A program made the translations under genes and the position numbers. A stretch of DNA of 64,000 nucleotides from Bradyrhizobium guangdongense (GTDB lineage: Bacteria > Pseudomonadota > Alphaproteobacteria > Rhizobiales > Xanthobacteraceae), in assembly GCF_004114975.1 (NCBI RefSeq), contig NZ_CP030051.1:4836001-4900000 (forward strand), written 5' to 3'. Position 1 is the stretch's first letter. Each line of letters starts with the position of its first letter. This document shows, piece after piece, positions 33,665-46,836 of the stretch. The notes beneath the pieces are model-generated. The model was not told the origin of the DNA. It saw only the letters and a list, made by a program, of their open reading frames with translations, and did not search any database.

Positions 33665-35794
33665 GTGCCAGAGCTTTCCGTCCCGTCCGACCATCGCCGA
33701 GAGATCGGCGCGAAGGGCGGGCTCAGCCTGCGCTGGCGCGTCCTGGCCGGCAACCTGATCACGAGCCTTTTGGCCATCGCCTTCGCCGGCGCGGTCGCCT
33801 GGGGCGGATGGGGCGACCTGCGCAAGCGGGAAGCGGCCGCGCGCTCGCTTGATGCCTTCGAGCTGGTGATGAAAGCGAACAGCCTGATTCCGGTCGAACG
33901 CACCGCCTGGTATGCGGCCGCGACTCCCGCCGAGCCGGCCACGCCCGAGAAGTTGTCGGCGCTCGACAAGACCATCGCCAACACGGACGCTGCCATCGAT
34001 GCGGCCAAGGCGGCCATTCGCGCGGCGGAGCTGCCGACGCGATCGGTCGAAGCCGCCGAGCAGATCTTGCAAAAGACCCGTAGCGTCGGACGCCAGGCCG
34101 CGGCCTTGCCCAAGTCGCAACGTCCCGCCGATAGCCAGACGGCGATCGTGGACGGCCTTGCGCGCTCCGTCGACGCGCTTACGGCTGCGACGAGCGAAGC
34201 CTTGATCAGCCTGTCACGCACCGGCAGCGACATCGAGAACCTGCTGCCATCGGCCGCGCTGGCGCAGAGCGCGCAAAGCATGCGCACCATCAACGGCGCG
34301 CGTGCCGCCGTGCTCGGCCTGTTCGCCCGCAATCAGCCTCTGTCGGCAGCCCAGCGCGTCGAGGTGACCGAATTGTCGGGTCAGGTCGCGCTGATCTGGA
34401 CCCAGATCGAGCAAGGCGTTCACAATGCCGGCGATGCGCCGGTGCTCGTGAACGTCGCCAACCAGGTGCGCGCAAAACTGATGAGCGAAGGCGAGCCGCG
34501 TTTCCAGGAATTGGTCGCGGCGGCCCGCGAGGGGCGCCCCAGCCCGATCAGCGAGGCCGAATGGCCGCGCTGGCTCGCTCCCGTCCTGAACAGCGTGCTC
34601 GGTCTGCGTGACGCCGCCCTGACCTTTGCCCACGAGGCCAACAATACGGCGATCGGGCAAGCGCAGACGCGCCTGATCTGGGCGCTGGCGGCCCTGCTGG
34701 TCGTGCTGATCGCCTCGGTCGCCGTCGTCATCGCCGTGATGCGCCAGGTGATCAGCCCACTGGTGCGGCTGACCGGCGCGACCCTGCGGCTTGCTGACGG
34801 CGAGCTCGACGTCGCGATCCCCGACGGGCATCGCAAGGACGAGATCGGCACCATGGCCGGCGCGCTGCAGATTTTCAAGGATGCGCTGGTCGCGAAAAAG
34901 CGCGCCGACGCGGATGCGGCGCGTAACGCCGAAGCGCAGATCGAGCGCGGCCGTCGCGTCAACGTCATCACGCGCGATTTCGAGACCGTGATCGGCGAGA
35001 TCGTCAGCACCGTCTCCTCGGCCGCGACCGAGCTTGAGGGGTCGGCCGGCACCCTGAACACCACGGCGGATCGCTCGCAGACGCTGACGACGGCCGTCGC
35101 GGCAGCCTCCGAAGAAGCATCGGCCAATGTGCAATCGGTGGCCACCGCGACGGAAGAGCTCACCTCGTCGGTCAACGAGATCAGCCGTCAGGTGCAGGAA
35201 TCCGCGCGCGTGGCCGGCGATGCCGTCGAGCAGGCCCGCCGCACCAACGACCGCGTCGGCGAATTGTCACAGGCCGCGAGCCGGATCGGCGACGTCATCG
35301 AACTCATCAACTCGATCGCGGGTCAGACCAACCTTTTGGCGCTGAACGCGACCATCGAGGCCGCGCGCGCCGGCGATGCCGGTCGCGGCTTCGCGGTGGT
35401 CGCCTCGGAAGTGAAGGCGCTGGCGCAGCAGACCGCGAAAGCGACCGAGGAAATCCAGCAGCAGATCGGAAGCGTGCAGGCGGCGACGCAGGAATCCGTC
35501 GGCGCCATCAAGGCGATCAGCGAGACGATCGAGCGACTTTCGGAGATATCCTCGACGATTGCCGCGGCCGTCGAGGAACAGGGCGCAGCCACGCAGGAGA
35601 TCGCGCGAAACGTGCAGCAGGCGGCGCACGGCACCCAGCAGGTCTCCGTCAACATCAACGACGTCCAGCAGGGCGCCAGCGAAACCGGCTCGGCCTCGTC
35701 CCAGGTGCTGACCGCCGCCCAGTTGCTGGCCTCGGATTCGAGCCGCCTCAAGCTCGAGGTCGGGAAATTTCTCGAAGCCGTACGCGCGGCCTGA
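33665..35794 (+). CDS. Methyl-accepting chemotaxis protein
   Basis: The protein is 709 aa from a GTG start. Membrane segments lie near residues 27-47 and 335-360 and enclose a periplasmic sensing region of about 290 residues. A HAMP linker follows ([20 protein letters not shown]). The cytoplasmic signalling hairpin contains the invariant tip [20 protein letters not shown]. No C-terminal CheB/CheR-binding pentapeptide is visible. The ligand is unknown. No che gene is nearby, so it feeds a chemotaxis pathway encoded elsewhere. Confidence 0.9.
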   Translation: MPELSVPSDHRREIGAKGGLSLRWRVLAGNLITSLLAIAFAGAVAWGGWGDLRKREAAARSLDAFELVMKANSLIPVERTAWYAAATPAEPATPEKLSALDKTIANTDAAIDAAKAAIRAAELPTRSVEAAEQILQKTRSVGRQAAALPKSQRPADSQTAIVDGLARSVDALTAATSEALISLSRTGSDIENLLPSAALAQSAQSMRTINGARAAVLGLFARNQPLSAAQRVEVTELSGQVALIWTQIEQGVHNAGDAPVLVNVANQVRAKLMSEGEPRFQELVAAAREGRPSPISEAEWPRWLAPVLNSVLGLRDAALTFAHEANNTAIGQAQTRLIWALAALLVVLIASVAVVIAVMRQVISPLVRLTGATLRLADGELDVAIPDGHRKDEIGTMAGALQIFKDALVAKKRADADAARNAEAQIERGRRVNVITRDFETVIGEIVSTVSSAATELEGSAGTLNTTADRSQTLTTAVAAASEEASANVQSVATATEELTSSVNEISRQVQESARVAGDAVEQARRTNDRVGELSQAASRIGDVIELINSIAGQTNLLALNATIEAARAGDAGRGFAVVASEVKALAQQTAKATEEIQQQIGSVQAATQESVGAIKAISETIERLSEISSTIAAAVEEQGAATQEIARNVQQAAHGTQQVSVNINDVQQGASETGSASSQVLTAAQLLASDSSRLKLEVGKFLEAVRAA

Positions 35795-35806
35795 GGCCGC
35801 GCGCAA

Positions 35807-37438
<1,632 letters not shown>

Positions 37439-37529
37439 TCAAAGCAAATCGGACCGCCGGCCAGCCATGCACAGGTATTATTAGGTAAATTCCGCGGGAA
37501 AAGGCCGGCGGCGGCCCATCCAATCCGCC

Positions 37530-37635
37530 GTCATTCCGGGGCGCGACGAAGTCGCGAGCCCGGAATCCATCCCGCAGCTATGCCGGCGGCCCAATGGATT
37601 CCGGGCTCACGCCACGTGGCGCGCCCCGGAATGAC
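37530..37635. repeat. Large nested intergenic palindrome
   Basis: Outer 15-bp arms GTCATTCCGGGGCGC (37530-37544) and its reverse complement (37621-37635). Inner 13-bp arms GCCCGGAATCCAT (37558-37570) and ATGGATTCCGGGC (37595-37607). The whole can fold into one long hairpin. It occupies most of the 452-bp gap between guaB and the exporter gene, which otherwise holds nothing I can identify beyond the guaB leader. Confidence 0.78.
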
Positions 37636-37752
37636 TGAAAGAGCGAGCGCAAAATCTAGGTGCTATGCGTTGATCTGCAATGGTCCGACGCTAGCGGCGA
37701 TGATAAGCCGCAATCCTCGCCCTTTCCGCCCCATTTCCAGTACCAATCGCTC

Positions 37753-39243
37753 ATGGTCGACAAGCAACGCATCATTCCGCTGATCGTGGCCACCGCCTTG
37801 TTCATGGAGAACATGGACTCGACCGTGATCGCCACCTCGCTGCCGGCGATCGCGGCCGACATCGGCACCAGCCCGCTGACGCTCAAGCTTGCGATCACCT
37901 CCTACCTCTTGTCGCTCGCGGTGTTCATTCCGGCGAGCGGCTGGACCGCGGACAGGTTCGGCGCGCGCATGGTGTTCGCGATCGCGGTCGGCGTGTTCAT
38001 GATCGGCTCGGTCGGCTGCGCGCTGTCGGGTTCGGTCACCGACTTCGTGTTCGCGCGCATCCTGCAAGGCATGGGCGGCGCCATGATGACGCCGGTCGGG
38101 CGTCTCGTGCTGCTCCGCTCGGTCGACAAGAGCGCGCTGGTCAACGCCATGGCCTGGGTGACGGTCCCTGCACTGATCGGTCCCGTGATCGGGCCGCCGC
38201 TTGGTGGCTTCATCACCACCTACGCGTCGTGGCACTGGATCTTCCTGATCAACATCCCGATCGGCCTGCTCGGCATCTTCATGGCGCTGCGCTTCATCGA
38301 TCCCATCAAGAGCGAGACGCAGGAGAAGTTCGATCTCTACGGCATGATGCTCGCGGGCCTCGGGCTTGCCGGCATCGCGTTCGGCCTCTCGGTCGCCGGC
38401 CTCAATCTCCTGCCCTGGAGCACGGTGGCGGCTCTCGTCCTTGGCGGGGCGATCTCGATGACGCTGTATGTCCTGCATGCGCGCCGCACGGGCTCGCCGG
38501 TGCTGGACTTCTCGCTGCTGAAGCTTCCGACGTTGCGCGCGGCGGTGTTCGGCGGTTTCATGTTCCGGCTCGGCATCGGCGCGCTGCCCTTCCTGCTCCC
38601 GCTCCTGATGCAGATCGGCTTCGGGCTGTCGCCGTTCCATTCCGGCCTCGTCACCTTCGCTTCCTCGCTCGGCGCGATGGGCATGAAGACGCTGGCTGCG
38701 CGCCTGATCCGCACCTTCGGTTTCCGTAACCTCATGACGGTGAACGCGATCGTCAGCGCGTTCTTCCTCGGCGTCTGCGCGCTGTTCACGGTGACGACGC
38801 CGCTTCTGATCATCATGGTGATCCTGGTGGTCGGCGGCTTCTTCCGCTCGCTCGAGTTCACCGCGATCAACACGGTGGCCTATGCCGACGTCGAGAGTCC
38901 GCAGATGAGCCGCGCCACGACCCTCGTCAGCGTCAACCAGCAGCTCGCGGTCTCCGCCGGCGTCGCGGTCGGCGCGGCTTGCGTCGAGACGACGATGTGG
39001 TTCAGCCATGTCGACGAGCTCAACGCCACGGTGTTCGCGCCCGCCTTCATCGTGGTGGCGCTGACTTCGGCGGCATCGAGCTGGTTCTTCTGGCAGATGC
39101 CCAGCGATGCCGGCCACGAGATCTCCGGCCGGAAGGCGGTGGAGATCGCAAGCCGCAAGGGGGCCGGCAAGGGTGCGGCCAAGGCCGCCGTCAAGACGGC
39201 GACCGAAGATACCCAGGACGTGCGGGACCAGCGGTTGGGGTAG
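37753..39243 (+). CDS. MFS exporter, DHA2 (EmrB/QacA-like) family
   Basis: The protein is 496 aa with about 14 hydrophobic segments. Family motifs are FMENMDSTVIATSLPAIAAD in the first helix and GWTADRFGARMVFAIAV at the loop 2-3 motif A. VIGPPLGGFITTYASWHWIF is the antiporter motif C region. It has a Lys/Ala-rich C-terminal tail of about 40 residues. It is a proton-coupled drug or metabolite exporter of the inner membrane. There is no adjacent EmrA-type adaptor. Confidence 0.88.
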   Translation: MVDKQRIIPLIVATALFMENMDSTVIATSLPAIAADIGTSPLTLKLAITSYLLSLAVFIPASGWTADRFGARMVFAIAVGVFMIGSVGCALSGSVTDFVFARILQGMGGAMMTPVGRLVLLRSVDKSALVNAMAWVTVPALIGPVIGPPLGGFITTYASWHWIFLINIPIGLLGIFMALRFIDPIKSETQEKFDLYGMMLAGLGLAGIAFGLSVAGLNLLPWSTVAALVLGGAISMTLYVLHARRTGSPVLDFSLLKLPTLRAAVFGGFMFRLGIGALPFLLPLLMQIGFGLSPFHSGLVTFASSLGAMGMKTLAARLIRTFGFRNLMTVNAIVSAFFLGVCALFTVTTPLLIIMVILVVGGFFRSLEFTAINTVAYADVESPQMSRATTLVSVNQQLAVSAGVAVGAACVETTMWFSHVDELNATVFAPAFIVVALTSAASSWFFWQMPSDAGHEISGRKAVEIASRKGAGKGAAKAAVKTATEDTQDVRDQRLG

Positions 39244-39247
39244 AAGG

Positions 39248-39899
39248 CTACGACTGCTGCGGCACCAGGGCATACCCGACGCCGCGCACCGTCGTGATCG
39301 GCGCCGGCGCCCCGTCGAGCTGCATCTTGCGGCGCAGCCGCACGATCAGATTGTCGACCGTGTGCTCGCTGATCTCGCGAGGATCGCGATTCGAGATCAC
39401 GTCGAGCAGGAAATCACGGCTCAGCGGCTGCGTCATGTGAGACGCGAGCGCGACGAGGATGTTGAACTCCCCCGACGTCAACTTGACCATGCTTCCGTCG
39501 GGACGAAACAGTTCGCGGCGGACCGGATCGAGAATCCAGCCGTCAAAGGTGACGACCTTTTCCTTGGTCCGCCGCAAGACGCTGCGGATGCGGGCCAGGA
39601 GCGTGCGCAGATTGATCGGCTTGGAGACGTAGTCGTCCCCGCCTGCGTCGAGCCCAGAGAGCATGTCGGCTTCGGAATCCCGGCTGGTGACGAAGATCAG
39701 GCCGCATTGTTCGCCGAGCCGCAGCTCACGCGCCAACGCGATGCCGTCGGCATCCGGCAGATTGATGTCGAGCAGGACGATGTCGGGCCTCAGGGTGGCC
39801 AGACCGGCGCGCAGCTCCGCGCCGGTCGCCACGCCGTGAGCGGTCATGCCCTCTCCGGTCAGGAACGAGGTCAGCATCAGCCGGATATCCGGCGCATCT

Positions 39900-39925
<26 letters not shown>
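39248..39925 (-). CDS. OmpR-family response regulator
   Basis: The protein is 225 aa. The receiver domain (1-115) has VLVVEDAPDIR with the acidic pair, the phospho-acceptor aspartate in DIVLLDINLPDADG and the lysine in DYVSKPI. The C-terminal winged helix (about 130-225) has LTSGEFNILVALASH and TVDNLIVRLRRKMQ. The start (GGGGAAAGTG upstream) lies 26 nt inside the end of the kinase gene, so the pair is tightly coupled. Target genes are unknown; the divergent autotransporter gene beyond the kinase is one candidate. Confidence 0.92.
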
Positions 39926-42464
<2,539 letters not shown>

Positions 42465-42732
42465 TCCGGCCAATCTCCTCGCTCGCCAATCACGTCCATC
42501 CTTTGCAGGAGCGCCCCACGTTCGTCCAGAGCCAATTCCGCCTGGGCCCTCGCAGCGCGCCTGCGATCAACCTCCGTTGATGGTGGTTTCCGACACCTTA
42601 CCGTACGAGACCCCTCGATCCCGGACACGTCCGATGTCGCGTCAATTATGGCGACCGACGTTTGGTCGGTGGCCCTGTCAACGGTCCATCGAAGACCGGC
42701 GGCAGGGACCGGGAGACGGGTTGGGGAGACGT

Positions 42733-44610
42733 ATGATTTTCTCTGGTCGCGATACATTCGCGCGCGGCGGTTTGCGCCGATTGGCAACACGAATTGATCT
42801 CGCCAATTGGCGCTCTGCCCTCAGCCGTTTCAAGGACGCGTTCTCGGCAGCGGCACGGACCATGGCATGCATGGCCGGGTTGCTCGTTCTCGCCCAGGCG
42901 ATCGGCTTCGGCTCGGCTCTTGCGGCGACCACCTGTGCCGACATCAATGGCGGCGCCTTCAACGTGAGCGGCGCTGATCATCAATCCAGCACGGTGTCGC
43001 TGACCGCGGGCGACATCATCACGTTGAATTACACTTTCATCGTCGACACGACATTCTTTCACGGCATCGAACTCGGCGTCGGCGGACACTACGCCGACGG
43101 ATCCGGCAGCGTCTCGGGTGCGCTGCACGTCACGGTGACCACAACGGGCACGCAGAGCTTCAGCTGGCGCTCGCTGAGCGAAGGCATCCCGTCGCAGATC
43201 GACGTCACGGTGGCCTGCACCGCCGCGGTCCTTCCCGGCCCCGTGGTGACCAGCGCCAGTCCGGCGTCGGGCCCCATCGCCGGCCAGCAAAGGACTGTCG
43301 TCACCGGCCAGAACCTCACCGGCGCGACCTCGGTCAAGTTCGGCGGCGTCAACGTGCTCCGCTTCACCGTGTTGAGCGCGACGCAGATCTCGGTGGTGAC
43401 GCCGCCGCATGCGGTCGGCGCAGTCGACGTCACGGTGACGACGCCGCTCGGCTCGGGCACGGGCATGGCGATCTATCGCTATGCCGCCCTGCCGGATCCG
43501 ACCATGGATCCGACCGTGAAAGCGATGGTCGACTTTCAGGTCCACACCGTGCAGGTGATGGGTCAGCAACAGATGGACAACGTGCAGGACCGGCTGACCG
43601 AGTTGCACAATGACGAGGTGCCCCTGCTCAGCAACCGGGCCGCCTTCGCGCAGATGCCGGCCTCGCAGCGACAATATGGGCTGCCGACGGACCCTGCAGC
43701 GAATGCTGGCCCCGCATCCGATGCGACGTCGCCTCGTCAGACACCGAAAGATGGACAAGCCGCGCCGATGACAGCGGCCCCCGATTCGTCGCTGCGCTAT
43801 TTTACCGCCGGCGCGCTGCAATTCGGCCGGGATACCACCTATGCCGACGCCAAATACAACGTGTCCTCATCCGGCATGACCGCTGGGGTCGACACGCGCC
43901 TCACCCGGAATGTGAAAGCCGGCGTCGCCGTCGGCTTCGGTATCGATCATGCGACGATCGGCAGCAACGGCTCGCGCATCGATGCCAATGTCTGGTCGGC
44001 GCAGGCCTATGCCAGCTACCGCGTGGCGCCGCTCTGGTTCATCGATGGTGTGCTCGGCTATGCGGCAGGCCGGCTCGCAAATTATCGTTACGACAGCACC
44101 GCCTTGGCGTTCGGCTCGGGCGAGCGGTCCGCCGGCGATCTGTTCGGCTCGCTGTCGATCAACCACGAGATCAAGGTCGATTGCTGGAAGATCGCGCCCT
44201 ATGCCCGGCTCGACCTGCAATGGATCCGGCTCGACGGCTACGCCGAGACCGGTGCAGGCATCTACAATTTGACCTTCAACCGGACCTCGGCCGTCGATGC
44301 CGCCGGCGTACTCGGGGGCCGCTTCAGCCATGTGACGGACACCTCGGCCGGCGCGCTCAAATCGACCCTCGAGCTCGCCTATCGCCACAGCTTCAGCGGC
44401 GCCTACACGCAGATCGCCTATTACAGTTTCGATGCTGCGACGACCTACGGCCTTTTCGGTCTGGCAGAGAAGCACGATCAGGCCCTGATCGGCCTCGGTC
44501 TCGAGCTGCAGGTAAACAAGTCGCTGAGCATCAGCGCCCGGTTCGACGAACTGATCGCGAACCAGGCGAGAAGTGAGCGCGGCCGCGCGCAAGTCAAGTT
44601 CGCTTTCTGA
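42733..44610 (+). CDS. Autotransporter-type outer-membrane protein with IPT/TIG passenger
   Basis: The protein is 625 aa. A long signal region has its hydrophobic core near 44-63 and ends SALAA. The passenger is short: a beta-rich stretch to about 160, then one IPT/TIG domain (about 165-250; PGPVVTSASPASGPIAGQQR and VVTPPHAVGAVDVTVTTPLG), then a Gln/Pro-rich linker. The last 265 residues form an autotransporter-like beta barrel ending in aromatic RGRAQVKFAF. GGGGAG precedes the ATG. It is divergent from the kinase gene (268-nt gap), whose system may control it. A role in adhesion is inferred. Confidence 0.82.
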   Translation: MIFSGRDTFARGGLRRLATRIDLANWRSALSRFKDAFSAAARTMACMAGLLVLAQAIGFGSALAATTCADINGGAFNVSGADHQSSTVSLTAGDIITLNYTFIVDTTFFHGIELGVGGHYADGSGSVSGALHVTVTTTGTQSFSWRSLSEGIPSQIDVTVACTAAVLPGPVVTSASPASGPIAGQQRTVVTGQNLTGATSVKFGGVNVLRFTVLSATQISVVTPPHAVGAVDVTVTTPLGSGTGMAIYRYAALPDPTMDPTVKAMVDFQVHTVQVMGQQQMDNVQDRLTELHNDEVPLLSNRAAFAQMPASQRQYGLPTDPAANAGPASDATSPRQTPKDGQAAPMTAAPDSSLRYFTAGALQFGRDTTYADAKYNVSSSGMTAGVDTRLTRNVKAGVAVGFGIDHATIGSNGSRIDANVWSAQAYASYRVAPLWFIDGVLGYAAGRLANYRYDSTALAFGSGERSAGDLFGSLSINHEIKVDCWKIAPYARLDLQWIRLDGYAETGAGIYNLTFNRTSAVDAAGVLGGRFSHVTDTSAGALKSTLELAYRHSFSGAYTQIAYYSFDAATTYGLFGLAEKHDQALIGLGLELQVNKSLSISARFDELIANQARSERGRAQVKFAF

Positions 44611-44644
44611 CGACGCGCGTGAGCAGGGATTCCGGAGACCAAAC

Positions 44645-44833
44645 ATGATCGCGACAAGCAAGTCAGCCCGAGCAAGCTCAACGGCGCGACCAGCCCAAGA
44701 GGAAACGGCCTGGCTCCTGGCTGTAGCCGCCGCCTTCCTGGTCGTTCACATCGTCGCCCTGACGATCTCGGAGCGCGCCTCCGCGAGCCGGACGGTCGCG
44801 GGACAATCGGCGATATCAGAACTATGCGACTAA
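44645..44833 (+). CDS. Small single-TM protein
   Basis: The protein is 62 aa. It has one hydrophobic segment (WLLAVAAAFLVVHIVALTI) between polar ends. ATG 44645 is preceded by GGAG at good spacing, 34 nt after the autotransporter stop on the same strand, so it may be its co-transcribed partner. No family is recognised. Confidence 0.5.
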   Translation: MIATSKSARASSTARPAQEETAWLLAVAAAFLVVHIVALTISERASASRTVAGQSAISELCD

Positions 44834-44855
44834 CACGCCGCGAAGAGCGAGGCGA

Positions 44856-45548
44856 CTACGCCTCGCGGCTGGTACCGCCGCGAAACCCTGTCGCCAGCAC
44901 GTAGCGCTCCGAGGAATCCTGCCGGCTTGCCGCAGGCTTGACGTGGCGCACGGTGGCGAAGTCGCGCTTGAGCTGGGCGAGCAGATCGGCATCGGCGCCG
45001 CTCTGGAACGTTTTGGCCAGGAACGTGCCGCCGGGCTTGAGCACGTCGCAAGCAAACGCCGCCGCCGTTTCGACCAAGCCGACGATGCGGAGCTGGTCGG
45101 TCTTGCGATGGCCCGTAGTGTTGGCGGCCATGTCGGACATGACCACGTCGGCACCGCCGCCCAGCATCGCGGTGAGTTTTGCCGGTACGTCATTGTCCAT
45201 GAAATCGAGCTGCGCGAAGTCGACGCCGGGAATCTCCGGCATCTCCAAGAGGTCGATCGCAACGACCTTGCCCTTGCCTTCCGTCGATCCGACGCGCTTG
45301 GCGGCGATCTGGCTCCAGCCGCCCGGCGCGGCGCCGAGATCGACCACCGCCATGCCAGGCTTCAGCAGCCGAAACTTGTCGTCGATCTCCAGGAGCTTGA
45401 ATGCCGCGCGCGAGCGATAGCCGGCCGCCTTAGCCTTGGCGACATAGGGATCGTTGAGCTGCCGCTCCAGCCACAGCTTCGAGGACAGCTTGCGCTTGCC
45501 GCCGGTCTTGACCTGGACGTGCAAGCGGCCGGTGGTGTCTTTCGCCAT
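44856..45548 (-). CDS. rlmE: 23S rRNA (uridine-2'-O) methyltransferase
   Basis: The protein is 230 aa. It methylates U2552 of 23S rRNA late in 50S assembly. The SAM site is [20 protein letters not shown]. The catalytic K-D-K-E set is visible in [22 protein letters not shown] and [10 protein letters not shown] Lys/Arg-rich N-terminus is usual for alphaproteobacterial RlmE. It starts 1 nt after the Ppx/GppA stop, so the two form an operon, a common pairing in this class. Confidence 0.93.
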   Translation of the reverse strand: MAKDTTGRLHVQVKTGGKRKLSSKLWLERQLNDPYVAKAKAAGYRSRAAFKLLEIDDKFRLLKPGMAVVDLGAAPGGWSQIAAKRVGSTEGKGKVVAIDLLEMPEIPGVDFAQLDFMDNDVPAKLTAMLGGGADVVMSDMAANTTGHRKTDQLRIVGLVETAAAFACDVLKPGGTFLAKTFQSGADADLLAQLKRDFATVRHVKPAASRQDSSERYVLATGFRGGTSREA

Positions 45549-45549
45549 C

Positions 45550-46623
45550 TCACCAGCTCCCGAGTGCGCCGTCCTCGCGCATCATCTCGACCAGCATGCC
45601 CTCGCGCAGGCCGCGGTCGGCGACGCGCAAGCGCGGCAGCGGAAACGCGCGCCTGATCGCGTCGAGGATGGCGCAGCCGGCCAGCACGAGATCGGCGCGC
45701 TCGACGCTGATGCAGCTGTTGTTCGCGCGCTCCTCATAGCTCATGCCGAGCAGCTTGTTGATGGTCGCGGTGATGTCGGCATCGTTCATCCAGATGCTGT
45801 CGATGCGGCGGCGATCGTAGCGCGCCAGATTGAGATGGATGCCGGCGAGCGTCGTCACCGTCCCGGACGTGCCGAGCAGATGCATGTCGGTCAGATCGCG
45901 GCCGTGCTGCTCCGCGAAAGGCGCGACATGGCTGGCGACCTCCCGCTCCATCGCGGCATAGATCTCCGCCGTCACGTCACGGCCGCCGAACTGCTCGGCC
46001 AGCGTGACCACACCGTACGGGATCGACATCCAAGCCTTGATGCGCGGCTCCGGATTTTGCGCGTCGCGCTCGATCCGCACCAGCTCGGTCGAGCCGCCGC
46101 CGATATCGAACAGGATGGCGCCGCGCCCCCTGGGGTCGACCAGCGGCGAGCAGCCGAGCATGGCGAGCGAGGCTTCCGTCTCGCGGTCGATCACCTCGAG
46201 CTCGATGCCGGTCTCGGCAGCGACGCGGCTGCGGAAATCTTCCGCATTCGAGGCGGCGCGGCAGGCTTCGGTGGCGATCAGCCGCAGCCGCTTCGCCTTG
46301 CGCAGGTTGATCTTGTCGCGGCAGATGCTGAGCGCGGCGATGGCGCGATCGATCGCGGCCTCGCTGATGTTCCCTGTGGCCGAGACGCCCTCGCCGAGCC
46401 GGATGATGCGCGAGAAGGAATCGACCACGCGAAAGCCGTCGCTCGTCGGACAGGCGATCAGCAGCCGGCAATTGTTGGTGCCGAGGTCGAGCGCCGCATA
46501 GACGCCGGTTCCCGACGCCTGCACGGGGACGGCAGGCCCGGTGGCCAACGCCACCGCCGCCATCGACCCCTCCAGCTCACCGTGCGGCCCATGGCCGTCG
46601 CGGAGCCGCGTGTGGTCATTCAT
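45550..46623 (-). CDS. ppx: Ppx/GppA-family phosphatase
   Basis: The protein is 357 aa. The actin-like ATPase fold is shown by [20 protein letters not shown], the [13 protein letters not shown] segment, [15 protein letters not shown] and [17 protein letters not shown]. These enzymes hydrolyse polyphosphate or pppGpp. It is the shorter (about 310-360 aa) single-module type lacking the C-terminal helical domain of E. coli Ppx. The start at 46623 was chosen ahead of a variable 40-residue leader; a start nearer the domain is possible. Confidence 0.88.
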   Translation of the reverse strand: MNDHTRLRDGHGPHGELEGSMAAVALATGPAVPVQASGTGVYAALDLGTNNCRLLIACPTSDGFRVVDSFSRIIRLGEGVSATGNISEAAIDRAIAALSICRDKINLRKAKRLRLIATEACRAASNAEDFRSRVAAETGIELEVIDRETEASLAMLGCSPLVDPRGRGAILFDIGGGSTELVRIERDAQNPEPRIKAWMSIPYGVVTLAEQFGGRDVTAEIYAAMEREVASHVAPFAEQHGRDLTDMHLLGTSGTVTTLAGIHLNLARYDRRRIDSIWMNDADITATINKLLGMSYEERANNSCISVERADLVLAGCAILDAIRRAFPLPRLRVADRGLREGMLVEMMREDGALGSW

Positions 46624-46836
46624 ACAAACTGTCTTTCCGAGGCCGCTGGGGCCGGTCAGGAATTGCTTTTTCGCCTGAAACATTAGCAGCGCGGCAGGCC
46701 TGCGCAACAACGCATCACATGGGACCATGCCCATTCGTGCGTTGTCGTGAACGGGTCCGTGGGCTATCTCAAGGGGGTCCGGCCCCTCCAGGCGCCCCGC
46801 GAAATCGCGCAATTGCCGGCTTTTCAGGTCGATTCC

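Noticed and set aside
37663..39273. A 536-residue minus-strand frame opposite the DHA2 exporter
   Set aside because: It is extremely Arg/Glu/His-rich with no domain, and fully covers a clear membrane transporter on the other strand.
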